A DNA stretch of 64,000 nt from contig JAEUOR010000036.1 of the NCBI GenBank assembly GCA_016790635.1, positions 78,335 through 142,334 of the forward strand. Direction: 5' to 3'. The stretch is from Burkholderiales bacterium (GTDB lineage: Bacteria; Pseudomonadota; Gammaproteobacteria; Burkholderiales; JAEUOS01). Below the pieces are notes generated by a model that saw only the letters and a program-made list of their open reading frames with translations, was not told the DNA's origin and did no database searches. Of this stretch, positions 1-8,388 are shown piece after piece (the first letter of the stretch is position 1; every line of letters begins with the position of its first letter). The position numbers and the translations under genes are program-made.

Positions 1-467
1 CCGATGCCCAGGCCGCCGATGTGAAGCACCGCGAACCCCGCGCGCTCCAGGAAGGCCTTCTCGTGCGCGTTGACCGGCTCCTGATACGGGGTCGCGACGG
101 CCAGGCGCGCAACCCCCAGGGCCGCGAGCCCCTCGATCAGGGCCTGCGCCGTGCTCACCCCGGGGATCCCGGTCAGGGAACGGATGTAGTCGGCGATGCG
201 CGTGGGTGGGTCGGTCAGGGAACCGGCGGTGCAGCCGTAGGCGATCACGTTCACCCGCGCCTGCGCCAGATCGCCCGCGGCGCGCGCCAGGTCCTCGCGC
301 AGTGCACGCCAGAGGGCCTCGTCGTCGCCCTGCGCGTGCAGGGGCATGCGCGCGACGTGCATCGTGACGCCTTCGGGCAGGAGGCGCGCCCACTCGGCCT
401 CGTTGACGGTATTGGTCGGCGGGACGATCAGGCCGATGCGGGCGCGGTATCCATAGGGATGGGTCAT
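1..467 (-). CDS. Asp/Glu racemase-superfamily protein (maleate isomerase / arylmalonate decarboxylase-like), 3' truncated
   Basis: Only the first 155 residues lie in the window; the gene runs off its left edge. The N-terminus reads IGLIVPPTNTVNE (residues 11-23) and is followed by YGCTAGS with Cys79. This is the first catalytic-cysteine motif of the cysteine-dependent Asp/Glu racemase superfamily as seen in maleate cis-trans isomerases and arylmalonate decarboxylases. The second cysteine would lie beyond the edge, so the chemistry (isomerisation or decarboxylation of a dicarboxylate) cannot be decided. The ATG at 467 is preceded by a GGAG ribosome-binding site. It lies 49 nt downstream of the next minus-strand gene and could be co-transcribed with it. 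Confidence 0.8.
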   Translation of the reverse strand, partial: MTHPYGYRARIGLIVPPTNTVNEAEWARLLPEGVTMHVARMPLHAQGDDEALWRALREDLARAAGDLAQARVNVIAYGCTAGSLTDPPTRIADYIRSLTGIPGVSTAQALIEGLAALGVARLAVATPYQEPVNAHEKAFLERAGFAVLHIGGLGI

Positions 468-516
468 GGGCATTCTCCAGGGCGCGATGGCATGTCGAAG
501 GTCGTCAGGTTCGTCT

Positions 517-1254
517 TCAGTCGACAGGACGCACCGCCAGGCCGGCAAACGGGTCGTCGGTGCCGTCGAACAGACGCCGCATCAGCAGGGTTTCGCGTTC
601 CTGGACCGCGTCCAGGAACCCCTTGGCGCCGTGCATGGCCTTGAATGCGACAAAGCCGCGCTCGAGAAAGTTTTGCAGTACGCTCAAGCCCGCCGCCCTG
701 GCGGGCTGGCGCATGAGTTTCAGGCTGCCTTCGAGCAAGGGCATCCGCGTCAGGCCGTCCAGCGCATCGCCGATGCGCCGCATCAGCGCGATCTGCGCCT
801 CGCGTTCGGCGCGGTTGGCCGCGGCCCGGTAGGCCAGCGCGTAGCTGTCGGCGGTGATCACGTCGCCCGACAGCTCCGGCCGGTGCGCGAGGACTTCGTC
901 CAGGCGCTCGGACAAGGCATCGAGTTCGACCGCATCGGCGATCGTCGCCAGTGCGCGCGTCGGCAGCACGCGGGTCAGCTTGGGCAGGATGCGCTGGGTG
1001 TCGGCGTCGCGCTGCGACAAGTCCTTGGGACCGTAGAGATCCTCGAGAAAGAACTGCGCCGCGGCACGGTAGCGCGGATTTGCCAGCAGGTCGGCGTAGG
1101 TCCCGGCCAGCCGCTCCGATTGCCAGGCCTTGAGGGCGGTCAGTCGGCGGCGCGCGAGGTCATCTTCCGCGCTGGCACGGCGTCGCGACGCGACGGCCTC
1201 GAGATGGCGCGCCAGCCGGGACGCGGCCTCCAGGTGGGTTTCCTTGGCGCTCAG
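517..1254 (-). CDS. Conserved hypothetical protein with FFLEDLYG motif, probable CTG start
   Basis: Function not recognised. The product is 245 residues if translated from CTG at 1254-1252. It is helical and charged, with the motif FFLEDLYGPKDLSQRD near residues 70-85, a signature I associate with a conserved proteobacterial hypothetical family. No ATG, GTG or TTG lies in this frame upstream of that motif: the frame is closed by a TGA further up and the first TTG is inside the motif (1020). The CTG overlaps the stop of the upstream lipoprotein gene as CTGA, the geometry of translational coupling, and GGAGG lies about 20 nt upstream. A start at 1020 would cut the conserved motif in two. The start is inferred; the reading frame is secure. 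Confidence 0.7.
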   Translation of the reverse strand: MSAKETHLEAASRLARHLEAVASRRRASAEDDLARRRLTALKAWQSERLAGTYADLLANPRYRAAAQFFLEDLYGPKDLSQRDADTQRILPKLTRVLPTRALATIADAVELDALSERLDEVLAHRPELSGDVITADSYALAYRAAANRAEREAQIALMRRIGDALDGLTRMPLLEGSLKLMRQPARAAGLSVLQNFLERGFVAFKAMHGAKGFLDAVQERETLLMRRLFDGTDDPFAGLAVRPVD

Positions 1255-1787
1255 TTCTGTCCGGTCCCGGCGCCGCCGTTGGGGTTGAACTCCTCCGGGT
1301 CATAGCTCTCCCCGGCGGAGCTGACCAGCCCGCGCGCATCGAAATTGACGATCAGGCGGATCTTGCGCATCGGCACATCCACTGCATGCGCCGCGTAGTC
1401 CCACGATTCGATGCCGTTCCTCGCGACGGTGATGATGCCCGGGCGACCCAGGGTGCGCCGCACGTCGTCGCGCGTGGCTTCGCCGGGCTTGAGTTTGGCA
1501 ACTTCATTCACCGTCAGCACCTGGTCGATCGCGATCAGCCGGCCGGACCCATCGAAGCGCGCCATGAAGGTGTGGCGGCCCAGCGGACCCTTGGGGTACT
1601 CCCAGGATTCCGCGAACGCGGCGCCCGCCGGGGCCTTGTGCACCGCCGCGGGCTCACCCATGACGGTGCGGGTATCGGCCTGCGTGGAGGTGCCGGGCGT
1701 GAGCCCGGAGCCGCTGTAGGACGCACAACCGGCCAGGAACCAGGCCACCGGCAAGGCGAGCAGGAATGAACGCGTGGATTGCAGCAT
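1251..1787 (-). CDS. BamE/SmpA-like outer-membrane lipoprotein
   Basis: The protein is 178 residues. It begins with a lipoprotein signal peptide: hydrophobic stretch at residues 7-18 and lipobox LAGC with Cys21. Two similar halves follow, each carrying a G-x-P segment and a W-[ED]-Y beta-strand (residues about 50-105 and 115-165), like the small alpha/beta fold of BamE/SmpA/OmlA lipoproteins. It is probably periplasm-facing in the outer membrane. The upstream ATG in the longer frame would place 35 non-hydrophobic residues before the signal peptide, so the ATG at 1787, with GGAG before it, is preferred. Its stop overlaps the start of the FFLEDLYG gene. A role in envelope assembly is inferred from the fold only. 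Confidence 0.78.
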   Translation of the reverse strand: MLQSTRSFLLALPVAWFLAGCASYSGSGLTPGTSTQADTRTVMGEPAAVHKAPAGAAFAESWEYPKGPLGRHTFMARFDGSGRLIAIDQVLTVNEVAKLKPGEATRDDVRRTLGRPGIITVARNGIESWDYAAHAVDVPMRKIRLIVNFDARGLVSSAGESYDPEEFNPNGGAGTGQN

Positions 1788-1842
1788 GGCGAACTCCGTG
1801 GAGGTCGACTGGGAAGCCATGATAACGCGTTGGGGAGGGGCC

Positions 1843-2442
1843 TTATTCCCTGCCCGCCCCGTCCCGCAGGAAACCGACGAACGCCGCCGCAAACGCGGTG
1901 GCCGCGCCGGGCGAGGTGCGCAGCCAGACCGGCGACCAGTTGAGCGCGCCCAGGAGCATCAGGCGCATGGCGCGCCGGTCAGTGCCCTCGCGCACCGGCA
2001 GGGCGTCGATGAGGCCGCGATACAGAGCCTCGCAGGATTCGCGCAGGCCGATCAGTCGGCCGCGCGCCGCCGGCACATCAGCCGGGCCGACCCGCACCAC
2101 GACCTGCGCAAATGCAGTGCGCGAAGCCAGCGCCTGGATGTGCGCGGCGCAGGCGCGCTCCAGGCGGACCCAGGGGTCGGTGTGCCCGTCGATGGCGCCC
2201 TCGACGCGGGCCATGATGCGCCGCACGCCTTCCTCGTAGACCGCCACCAGCAGCGCATCCTTGTTCTCGAAGTGCGAATACAGCGAGCCCGGCAGCATGC
2301 CCACCGCGCGCACGATGTCGCGGATCGACGCGGCCTCGAAGCCCTTCCTGGCGAAACACTCGGCGGCGCGCTCGAGCACCTGCGGCGCGCGGCTGTCGGC
2401 GCGCTTGCGCGCCGGCGCGCGGCCCGCGGCGCGCGCGGCCAT
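1843..2442 (-). CDS. TetR/AcrR-family transcriptional regulator
   Basis: The protein is 199 residues with a classical TetR helix-turn-helix at about residues 38-58 (SIRDIVRAVGMLPGSLYSHF) followed by the usual KDALL helix. The C-terminal ligand domain is not assignable. Its ATG overlaps the stop of the cytochrome P450 gene by one base (TGATG), so the two are one transcription unit. A perfect 6-4-6 palindrome at 3717-3732 in front of the P450 gene is the natural operator candidate. I infer an autoregulated P450-regulator pair induced by the P450 substrate or a related hydrophobic compound. The family call is secure; the ligand is unknown. Confidence 0.9.
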   Translation of the reverse strand: MAARAAGRAPARKRADSRAPQVLERAAECFARKGFEAASIRDIVRAVGMLPGSLYSHFENKDALLVAVYEEGVRRIMARVEGAIDGHTDPWVRLERACAAHIQALASRTAFAQVVVRVGPADVPAARGRLIGLRESCEALYRGLIDALPVREGTDRRAMRLMLLGALNWSPVWLRTSPGAATAFAAAFVGFLRDGAGRE

Positions 2443-3671
2443 CAGCGCGCGACTTCGATCGGCAGCGTGCTGACGCCGCGGAACACCATCGAGTCGAACC
2501 AGTTCAGGCGCGTCCATGCGGGCTCGATGCGCCTGAAGCGGTCCAGCACGCGCGGGAAGGCGATCTGCCCTTCCAGGCGCGCCAGCGGAAACCCGAGGCA
2601 GATGTGGGTGCCGAATCCGAAAGCCAGGTGCGGCACGCCATCGCGCGACAGGTCCAGGCGGTCGGGGTCGGGATAGGCGCGTTCGTCGCGGTTGGCGGCG
2701 TTGAGAAGCAGGAACACGCGGTCGCCCGCGCGAAGCGTCTTGCCGTGCAGTTCGGTGGCCTGCGCGACCACCCGTACCTGCGCGCCGGAAGGCCCTTCGT
2801 AGCGCAGCAATTCCTCCACCGCAGCTGCCGCCAGCCCCGGATCGGCGCGCAAGCGCGCCATCTCGCCGGGAAACCCGAGCAGGGCAACGAGTCCGTTGCC
2901 GATGTGGTTGGTGGTGGTCTCGTGACCGGCGAAGAGCAGGAGGATGCAGGTCGCGATCAGCTCGTCCTCGGACAATTGCCCCTCGGTCTCGTCGCGCAGG
3001 TTGACCAGTTGCGAGAGCAGGTCGGCGCGCGGCTGCGTGCGGCGCGCGGCGATCATGGCGCGAAAGAATTCCGCCATCTCGTGGGTCGCGGCCTCGGCGA
3101 TGTCGTACTTTTCCGGGTTGGCGCGCGACGAGCCGATGAAGAGCGCCATGCGGTCCGACAGGGTCTTCACTTTCTCCAGGTCTTCGCGCGGCACGCCCAG
3201 CATGCGCATGATGACCAGCGCCGGCAGCGGGCCGGCGAAGTCGGCGATGAAGTCGACCTGCGTGCGCTCGCCGATACGCTGCAAGAGCCAGTCGGCGATC
3301 TCCTCGACATCCGGGCGCATCGCATGCATGGACTTGACGTTGAAGACCGACGCGGTCAGCTTGCGCAGGCGGGTATGGTCCGGCGGATCGCGAAACACCA
3401 TCCAGGCCGACAGGTAGCGGATGATGTCGCGGATGCGCTCCTGCTCGGGCGTCGGCATGCTGGCAAAAAACGGCCGCAGCCGGTCCGACGACATGCCGGC
3501 ATCCAGGCAGGCGCGCCTGACATCGTCGTAGCGCGTCAGGACCCAGGCCTTGAGGCGCGGGCTCCAGTGGCAGGGATCCTCGTCGCGCATGCGGCGGTAC
3601 AACGGAAACGGATCGGCGTTGAACGCCGCGTCCTCGGGACGGTAGTCGAGCGGATTCAAAACAGCAGCCAT
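2442..3671 (-). CDS. Cytochrome P450, bacterial class I type
   Basis: The protein is 409 residues, the normal length of a soluble bacterial P450. It has the I-helix oxygen-activation motif AGHETT (248-253), an ExxR motif in EELLRYEGP, and the haem loop FGFGTHICLG with Cys358 as the thiolate ligand. The N-terminus has no membrane anchor, so the enzyme is cytosolic and must take electrons from a ferredoxin or flavodoxin system; none is encoded nearby. Translation starts at the ATG at 3671. It is followed directly by its TetR-type regulator. The substrate is not predictable from sequence; lipid or terpenoid hydroxylation would be typical of this group but is only a guess. Confidence 0.93.
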   Translation of the reverse strand: MAAVLNPLDYRPEDAAFNADPFPLYRRMRDEDPCHWSPRLKAWVLTRYDDVRRACLDAGMSSDRLRPFFASMPTPEQERIRDIIRYLSAWMVFRDPPDHTRLRKLTASVFNVKSMHAMRPDVEEIADWLLQRIGERTQVDFIADFAGPLPALVIMRMLGVPREDLEKVKTLSDRMALFIGSSRANPEKYDIAEAATHEMAEFFRAMIAARRTQPRADLLSQLVNLRDETEGQLSEDELIATCILLLFAGHETTTNHIGNGLVALLGFPGEMARLRADPGLAAAAVEELLRYEGPSGAQVRVVAQATELHGKTLRAGDRVFLLLNAANRDERAYPDPDRLDLSRDGVPHLAFGFGTHICLGFPLARLEGQIAFPRVLDRFRRIEPAWTRLNWFDSMVFRGVSTLPIEVAR

Positions 3672-3716
3672 GGCCTGGTTCTCCTGATTCGCGGGCTCGG
3701 GGAGCGCGCCAATAAA

Positions 3717-3732
3717 GCAAACGAGTGTTTGC
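3717..3732. promoter_or_regulatory. Palindromic operator candidate for the P450-linked TetR regulator
   Basis: GCAAAC-GAGT-GTTTGC is a perfect inverted repeat (6-bp arms, 4-bp spacer), 45 bp upstream of the P450 start and 59 bp upstream of the divergent hydrolase. Its size and symmetry fit a TetR-family operator. It is placed to control the P450-tetR unit and perhaps the hydrolase. Binding is inferred. Confidence 0.6.
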
Positions 3733-3791
3733 CACTATACGGGCAGGCGCGCGCCGCGGTCAAGCGCGCGCATGGCTTAGACTCTTGGCCC

Positions 3792-4709
3792 ATGCTCGCG
3801 CTCGCCGTTTCAGCCATCGTCCTGGTGCTGTGGTGGTTCATGGGGCTCAAGGGCATCCTTGCGCTGATCGCGCTGCTCATCGCCGCGACCTTCGTCGCCT
3901 CGTCGATGCGCGCGAGCGCGCGCCCGCCCGAGTCGCAACTGGGGGGTGCCGCAACGCTGCGGCTCTGGGCCGGCGAAGTCCTGGCCGCCTGGTCATTGTT
4001 TCTTTGCGCCCTGCCGCTGGAACGCTGGCTCTTTGCGCGTGACCACATGGGCTCGCGCGCCGCGGCAGCGCCCGTTCTGCTGGTACATGGCTACGTCAAC
4101 AACGCCGGGGCGCTGTGGCGCCTGCGCGGTGCGCTCAAGCGCGCCGGTCACAGCGTGCATAGCGTCAACCTGGAGCCGGTCTACACCGACATCGATGCCT
4201 ATGTGCCGCTCCTGGCCGCGCGCATCGCAGAGGTGCGCAGCCGCCATGCCGGGCGCGAGGTCGTGCTGGTGTGCCACAGCATGGGCGGCCTGGCGGCGCG
4301 CGCCCTGCTGCGCCACTGCGCGCGTGCGGGTCAGCCCGCCGGCGTCGCGCTCGTCGTCACGCTGGGCACGCCGCACCACGGCACCGCGCTGGCGCAGATC
4401 GAAATGAGCCCCAATGGCCGCCAGATGCGCCTGGGCAGCCCGTGGCTCGCCGCCCTGGCTGCCGACGAGCAGGGCGCGTGGCCCTGCCCGCTGGTGTCGA
4501 TCTTCTCGCGCGACGACAACATCGTCGTGCCGCAGGCGAGCGCGGAGTTGAACGGCGCGCGGAACAGGGTGGTCTCAGGCGTCGGACACATCAGCCTGCC
4601 GCTCAATGCGCGGGTGGCCGCCATGGTGATCGAGGAGATCGAGCGCGCCGCTGCGCCTGAGGCAAGGTCCCCGGCCCTCGCTGCGCACGGATCCCCGGGC
4701 GAATCCTGA
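3792..4709 (+). CDS. Membrane-anchored alpha/beta-hydrolase (lipase/esterase-like)
   Basis: The protein is 305 residues. Two hydrophobic segments at about residues 3-16 and 20-35, plus a third near 58-75, anchor the N-terminus. The hydrolase domain follows, with the oxyanion-hole motif HGY (from His99), nucleophile motif CHSMGG (Ser163), an acid loop SRDDNIV and a histidine loop VGHISL. The first glycine of the usual G-x-S-x-G elbow is replaced by cysteine. LGTPHHGT after the nucleophile is typical of triacylglycerol lipases. It is divergent from the P450 gene. The ATG chosen at 3792 begins the first membrane segment, although its ribosome-binding site is weak. The substrate is unknown. Confidence 0.82.
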   Translation: MLALAVSAIVLVLWWFMGLKGILALIALLIAATFVASSMRASARPPESQLGGAATLRLWAGEVLAAWSLFLCALPLERWLFARDHMGSRAAAAPVLLVHGYVNNAGALWRLRGALKRAGHSVHSVNLEPVYTDIDAYVPLLAARIAEVRSRHAGREVVLVCHSMGGLAARALLRHCARAGQPAGVALVVTLGTPHHGTALAQIEMSPNGRQMRLGSPWLAALAADEQGAWPCPLVSIFSRDDNIVVPQASAELNGARNRVVSGVGHISLPLNARVAAMVIEEIERAAAPEARSPALAAHGSPGES

Positions 4710-4767
4710 TCGCGGGCAGGCACCGCTCAAGGCGCCGCACCCACCCGCGGCACCCGTGGCGGGCGCC

Positions 4768-5070
4768 TCAGGCCGACTTGGACAGGAGCGTGAAGTGCTC
4801 CATCACCGGTGGCGCGGCGAAAAACGGCCCGACGATCGCGCGCCAGTCGGCAAAGGCCGGCGAGCCGCGGAAGTCGACCGTGTGGTTCTCCAGCGTGTCC
4901 CAGAAGATCATGAGCAGGTAACGCTCGGGGGACTCGACGCCCTTGTTGACCTTGTAGCCGCGAAAACCACGGGCCTTGGCGATCACGGTCTCGACGCCCT
5001 TCTTGATGGCGGCGTCGAATTCGGCGCCGCGGCCCGGGTGGATGCGAATGTCGGCAAGTTCGAGGATCAT
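4768..5070 (-). CDS. Antibiotic biosynthesis monooxygenase (ABM) family protein
   Basis: The protein is 100 residues, a single ferredoxin-like ABM domain (residues 2-95). It has the typical pattern of an N-terminal strand, a GRGAEFD helix, an ARGFRGYKV strand and YLLMIFWDTLENH before the last helix. Members are small cytosolic dimers that act as cofactor-free oxygenases or as haem- or quinone-degrading proteins; many remain uncharacterised. It is the last gene of a minus-strand group behind a small secreted protein and the acyl-CoA reductase-like gene, 87 nt from the preceding stop. A specific substrate cannot be named. Confidence 0.85.
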   Translation of the reverse strand: MILELADIRIHPGRGAEFDAAIKKGVETVIAKARGFRGYKVNKGVESPERYLLMIFWDTLENHTVDFRGSPAFADWRAIVGPFFAAPPVMEHFTLLSKSA

Positions 5071-5157
5071 GGCTTCTCCGGCGGGTGGATCGTTGCGGTC
5101 ACGCGACCGATCAAGACAAGAGCGCAGACCGCGGCTGCACCTGACTACGGTCGCGCT

Positions 5158-5493
5158 TTAGTTGCACGATCGGTTGTACTCACGGTCGATTTCGGCGCGA
5201 TGGGTGCGCAGGGCCTCGCGCTCGTTGGAGTTGGTGGCCCGGTCCATGCGCCCGCTGTTCTGCGCCAGGGTCTGCTCGACACGCGCGCAACGCTCACGTT
5301 GCTCCTGGTCGGCCGAAGAAACCTGGCCGGCGCGGCGCGCGGCCGGGCTGTCCCCCTTGTTGTCGGCCAGCGAGCAGGGATGCGACTGGAACACGTTGCC
5401 GCAACGGTAGGTCTTCTGGCCACTCGCTACCATGGGCGCCGCCAGGCAGGCGCCGGCCAACAGCACACTGAAGAAACGAGGCAGGCGTCGCAT
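5158..5493 (-). CDS. Small exported protein, DUF4124-like
   Basis: The protein is 111 residues with a Sec signal peptide (hydrophobic residues 7-23, cleavage likely after MVASG). The mature N-terminus reads KTYRCGNVFQSHPC, like the DUF4124 pattern of short periplasmic proteins (Y-x-C...G...F...PC). A charged helical tail rich in Glu and Arg follows and ends NRSCN. The three mature cysteines could form disulfides. It lies 14 nt downstream of the reductase-like gene and is probably in the same operon. No function can be assigned. Confidence 0.7.
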   Translation of the reverse strand: MRRLPRFFSVLLAGACLAAPMVASGQKTYRCGNVFQSHPCSLADNKGDSPAARRAGQVSSADQEQRERCARVEQTLAQNSGRMDRATNSNEREALRTHRAEIDREYNRSCN

Positions 5494-5507
5494 GGAGATC
5501 CCCAGGG

Positions 5508-7523
5508 TCAGAAGTGGATGCCGCGCAGGAGTTGCTGGAACGCGACCTGGTCGGCGGTGGGTTCGGCCGGCTTGGCGAGCGCATCCTTGCCCTTGGCCGC
5601 GTCCGAGTCCGGGAACATGCGAAAGCTCGTGTTCATGACGATCTGCGCGATGCGCGGCGTGAGCGCATGCAGGATCTCGCCAAAGGTGCCCAGGCGCGTG
5701 GCGATGCGCACCGGTTCGTAGACGATGGCCTGCACGATCATGTCGGCGGCCTCTTCCGGCGAGAGGGTCGGCACGTTGTTGTAGATCTTGGTCGGCGCGA
5801 TCATCGGCGTCTTGACCAGCGGCATGTTGATGGTCGTGAACTTGACTCCGGTGTCGGCGTACTCGGAAGCGGCGCAGCGCGTGAACGCATCGAGCGCCGC
5901 CTTGGAGGCGACATAGGCCGAGAAGCGCGGCGCGTTGGTCAACACACCGATGGAAGAAATGTTGATGACGTGCCCGCGGCGCTTCTTGCTCATGCCCGGC
6001 AGGAAGGCCAGGGTGACACGCAACGCACCGAAGTAGTTGACGTGCATGGTGCGCTCGAAATCGTGGAAGCGACCTTGCGCGTTCTCGATCGCGCGGCGGA
6101 TCGAGCGGCCGGCGTTGTTGACCAGGATATCGACGCCGCCGTGCTTCTCGTTGACGGTGGCGGCGAATTCGGCGCAGGCCTTCTCATCGCCGACATCGGC
6201 CGAGTAGGTGAAGACCTTGCCGCCGTTCTTGGCGCATTCCTCGATTTCCTTGTGCGCAGCGGCGAGTTTCTCCGGGTCGCGCGCGACGATGATGACCGTG
6301 GCGCCGGCCTCGATGATCTTCTTGGCGGCCGCCAGGCCGATGCCCGACGAGCCGCCGGTGATCATCACGACCTTGCCCCTGACCTTGCCTTTCAGCGAGC
6401 GATCGATCAGGAGGTCGGGGTCGAGGTGACGCTCCCAGTAATCCCACAGCACCCAGGCGTAGGTCTCGAGGTTCGGGCACGCGATGCCGGTGCCCTTCAG
6501 CGCCTTCTCGGTCTCACGCGAGTCGAAGCGGGTGGGATAGTTGACGAACTGCATCATGTCCTCGGGCAGGCCCAGGTCCTTCATGACGGCGTTGCGGATG
6601 CGCCGCGCCGGGGTCAGGGACATGATGGATTTCTTGACCCCGCGCGGGATGAAGCCGAACAGGGCCGCGTTGATGCGCATCTCCATGCGCGGCGCGTGCG
6701 CGGCCTTGCAGAAGATGTTGAGCACGTCGCCGACGCGGTGCGGGTTGGGGTCGGTCAGGTGGAAGGCCTTGCCGTCGCCCTTTTCCATGTGCATGATGTG
6801 GTCCATCGCATCGACCACGTAGTCCACCGGCACGATGTTGATGCGCCCGCCCTCGATGCCGACCGTGGGCATCCACGGCGGCAGGAGCTTGCGCATCTTC
6901 TGGATCAGCTTGAAGAAATAGTAGGGCCCGTCGACCTTGTCCATCTCGCCGGTCTTGGAGTCGCCCACCACCAGCCCCGGGCGGTAGACGCGCCAGGGCA
7001 TCTCGCACTCCTTGCGCGCGATCGCCTCGGACTCGTGCTTGGTGGCGAAATAGGGGTGGTCGAGGTTCTCGGCCTCGTCGAACATGTCCTCGCGCCACAC
7101 GCCTTCGTACAAGCCGGCGGCGGCGATGGAGGAGACACAGTGGAACTTGCCGGCCTTGATGCCGTTGGCGAACTGCACCGCGTTGCGCGTGCCCTCGACA
7201 TTGCCGGCCTGCTGCTCCTCGGCCGTGGCCTTCAAGTCGTAGATCGCCGCCAGGTGCACGAAGTGCGCCACCTTGCCGGCCAGCTTGCGCTTGTCGGCCG
7301 CGGCAACGCCCAGGTCGGGCTGGGTCATGTCGCCGGTGACTGCGATCGCCCGCTTTTCGTCCGCGCCCCAGTACTCCAGCAGCGCGGCGCGCTGCTTCTC
7401 GCCCCTGGGGCCGCTGGCGCGCGACAGGTAGTAGACGACGCTGCCCTCGCGCGCGAGGATTTTCTTGACCAGGCGCTTGCCGATGAAACCGGACGCGCCG
7501 GTGATGAAATAGCCCGTTGTCAT
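5508..7523 (-). CDS. Two-domain SDR protein resembling Marinobacter-type fatty acyl-CoA reductase
   Basis: The protein is 671 residues with two Rossmann domains. The N-terminal extended-SDR domain has ITGASGFIG (7-15) and the YxxxK pair in YFATKHESEA; its sequence resembles the NAD-binding domain of fatty acyl-CoA reductases. The second, classical SDR domain begins near residue 385 with MITGGSSGIG and has NNAG, a catalytic serine region and YVASK. This architecture and length match the roughly 660-residue bacterial reductases that take acyl-CoA or acyl-ACP through aldehyde to fatty alcohol. With the wax-ester synthase and acyl-CoA-binding protein at 33422-35543 it would supply wax-ester synthesis. 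A related SDR with another substrate remains possible. GGAGA precedes the ATG. Confidence 0.78.
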   Translation of the reverse strand: MTTGYFITGASGFIGKRLVKKILAREGSVVYYLSRASGPRGEKQRAALLEYWGADEKRAIAVTGDMTQPDLGVAAADKRKLAGKVAHFVHLAAIYDLKATAEEQQAGNVEGTRNAVQFANGIKAGKFHCVSSIAAAGLYEGVWREDMFDEAENLDHPYFATKHESEAIARKECEMPWRVYRPGLVVGDSKTGEMDKVDGPYYFFKLIQKMRKLLPPWMPTVGIEGGRINIVPVDYVVDAMDHIMHMEKGDGKAFHLTDPNPHRVGDVLNIFCKAAHAPRMEMRINAALFGFIPRGVKKSIMSLTPARRIRNAVMKDLGLPEDMMQFVNYPTRFDSRETEKALKGTGIACPNLETYAWVLWDYWERHLDPDLLIDRSLKGKVRGKVVMITGGSSGIGLAAAKKIIEAGATVIIVARDPEKLAAAHKEIEECAKNGGKVFTYSADVGDEKACAEFAATVNEKHGGVDILVNNAGRSIRRAIENAQGRFHDFERTMHVNYFGALRVTLAFLPGMSKKRRGHVINISSIGVLTNAPRFSAYVASKAALDAFTRCAASEYADTGVKFTTINMPLVKTPMIAPTKIYNNVPTLSPEEAADMIVQAIVYEPVRIATRLGTFGEILHALTPRIAQIVMNTSFRMFPDSDAAKGKDALAKPAEPTADQVAFQQLLRGIHF

Positions 7524-7684
7524 GCTTGTCTCCGAGTTTGGCGATACCTGGATCGATTGGGACCGTGCGCGTCGCGCCGGTGTGTTTGGGGCATTCTATG
7601 TGGGTTGGCCGGCCAGCGGGTGCCCCGCAGCCCCGGGGGCTATTCCCCGCCGAAGCAGCTAGCCGCTCCCGCCGAGCGAATCGT

Positions 7685-8251
7685 CTACCCGCCCGGGTGC
7701 CCGCGCCGGTAATGCATGGCGACCGCGCCGTTGCCAAGCGGCCGCGCCGAAACCAACTCGAGCCGCCGCGTGCCGGGCAGCCCGCCCTCTTACAGCGTCG
7801 GCCCGTGACCGGCGATCCTGGGATGGACGAGAAACCTGTACTCGTCGATCAGATCCAGCCGGTCCAGCGCGGCCGCGAGCTTGCCGCTACCAAGCAGCAC
7901 GCCACCCGGCGTCGCGTCCTTGAGCCTCTGTACCCCCGCGCGCAGATCGCCGACGATATGGTGGCTGTTGGTCCAAGGAAAGTCCGAGCGCGTCGAGGAC
8001 ACCACGTACTTCGCCTTTGCCTCCAGCTTGACTGCCCATTCGCGCACCGCCGCCGGCACCTCCACATCCCCACGCGCAACCGTCGGCCAGTAGCTTTCCA
8101 TCATCTCGTAGGTGACGCGGCCCCACAGCATCGCCGCGCTCTCGTCCATGAGACGGGTGAAGAAGGCGTGTGTCTCGTCGTCGGCGATTCCTTCCTGGTG
8201 GTCGACGCAACCGTCCAGGGTGGCGTTGATGCTGAAGGTCAGGAGTCCCAT
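7685..8251 (-). pseudogene. DHFR/RibD C-terminal-like reductase interrupted by an in-frame ochre codon
   Basis: The open part (8251-7793) gives 152 residues of a RibD-C/dihydrofolate-reductase-like domain: DGCVDH near the start, MLWGRVTYEMME, GDLRAGVQRLKD, GGVLLGSGKLAAAL and VHPRIAGHGPTL. The expected C-terminus then continues in the same frame beyond TAA at 7792-7790: EGGLPGTRRLELVSARPLGN...AMHYRRG up to TAG at 7687-7685. In homologues an aromatic residue, normally Tyr, sits at the stop position, so one base change (TAC or TAT to TAA) explains it. Without the last strand the protein is probably not functional. Full length would be 188 residues. A sequencing error or readthrough is the alternative. 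It borders the restriction island. Confidence 0.8.
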
Positions 8252-8388
8252 AGTGCGCTCGAGTGGACGGTCCCCGGCTTAGTCGTGCCAAGACTGAGAG
8301 AGTGGCTTCGAATTGACGCCGTCCCTCTCGGCTGGCAGATTCCCGGCGGCGTGATCACCGCGAATCCGCCTCTGAGGAAACTTTCTGT

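Noticed and set aside
7630..7650. Palindrome AGCCCC-G-GGGGCT as terminator
   Set aside because: No T-run on either strand and no clear gene end immediately upstream; too short to call.
5514..7712. 732-codon plus-strand open frame
   Set aside because: It is antisense to the two-domain SDR gene; rich in Arg, Gly and His with no recognisable domain.
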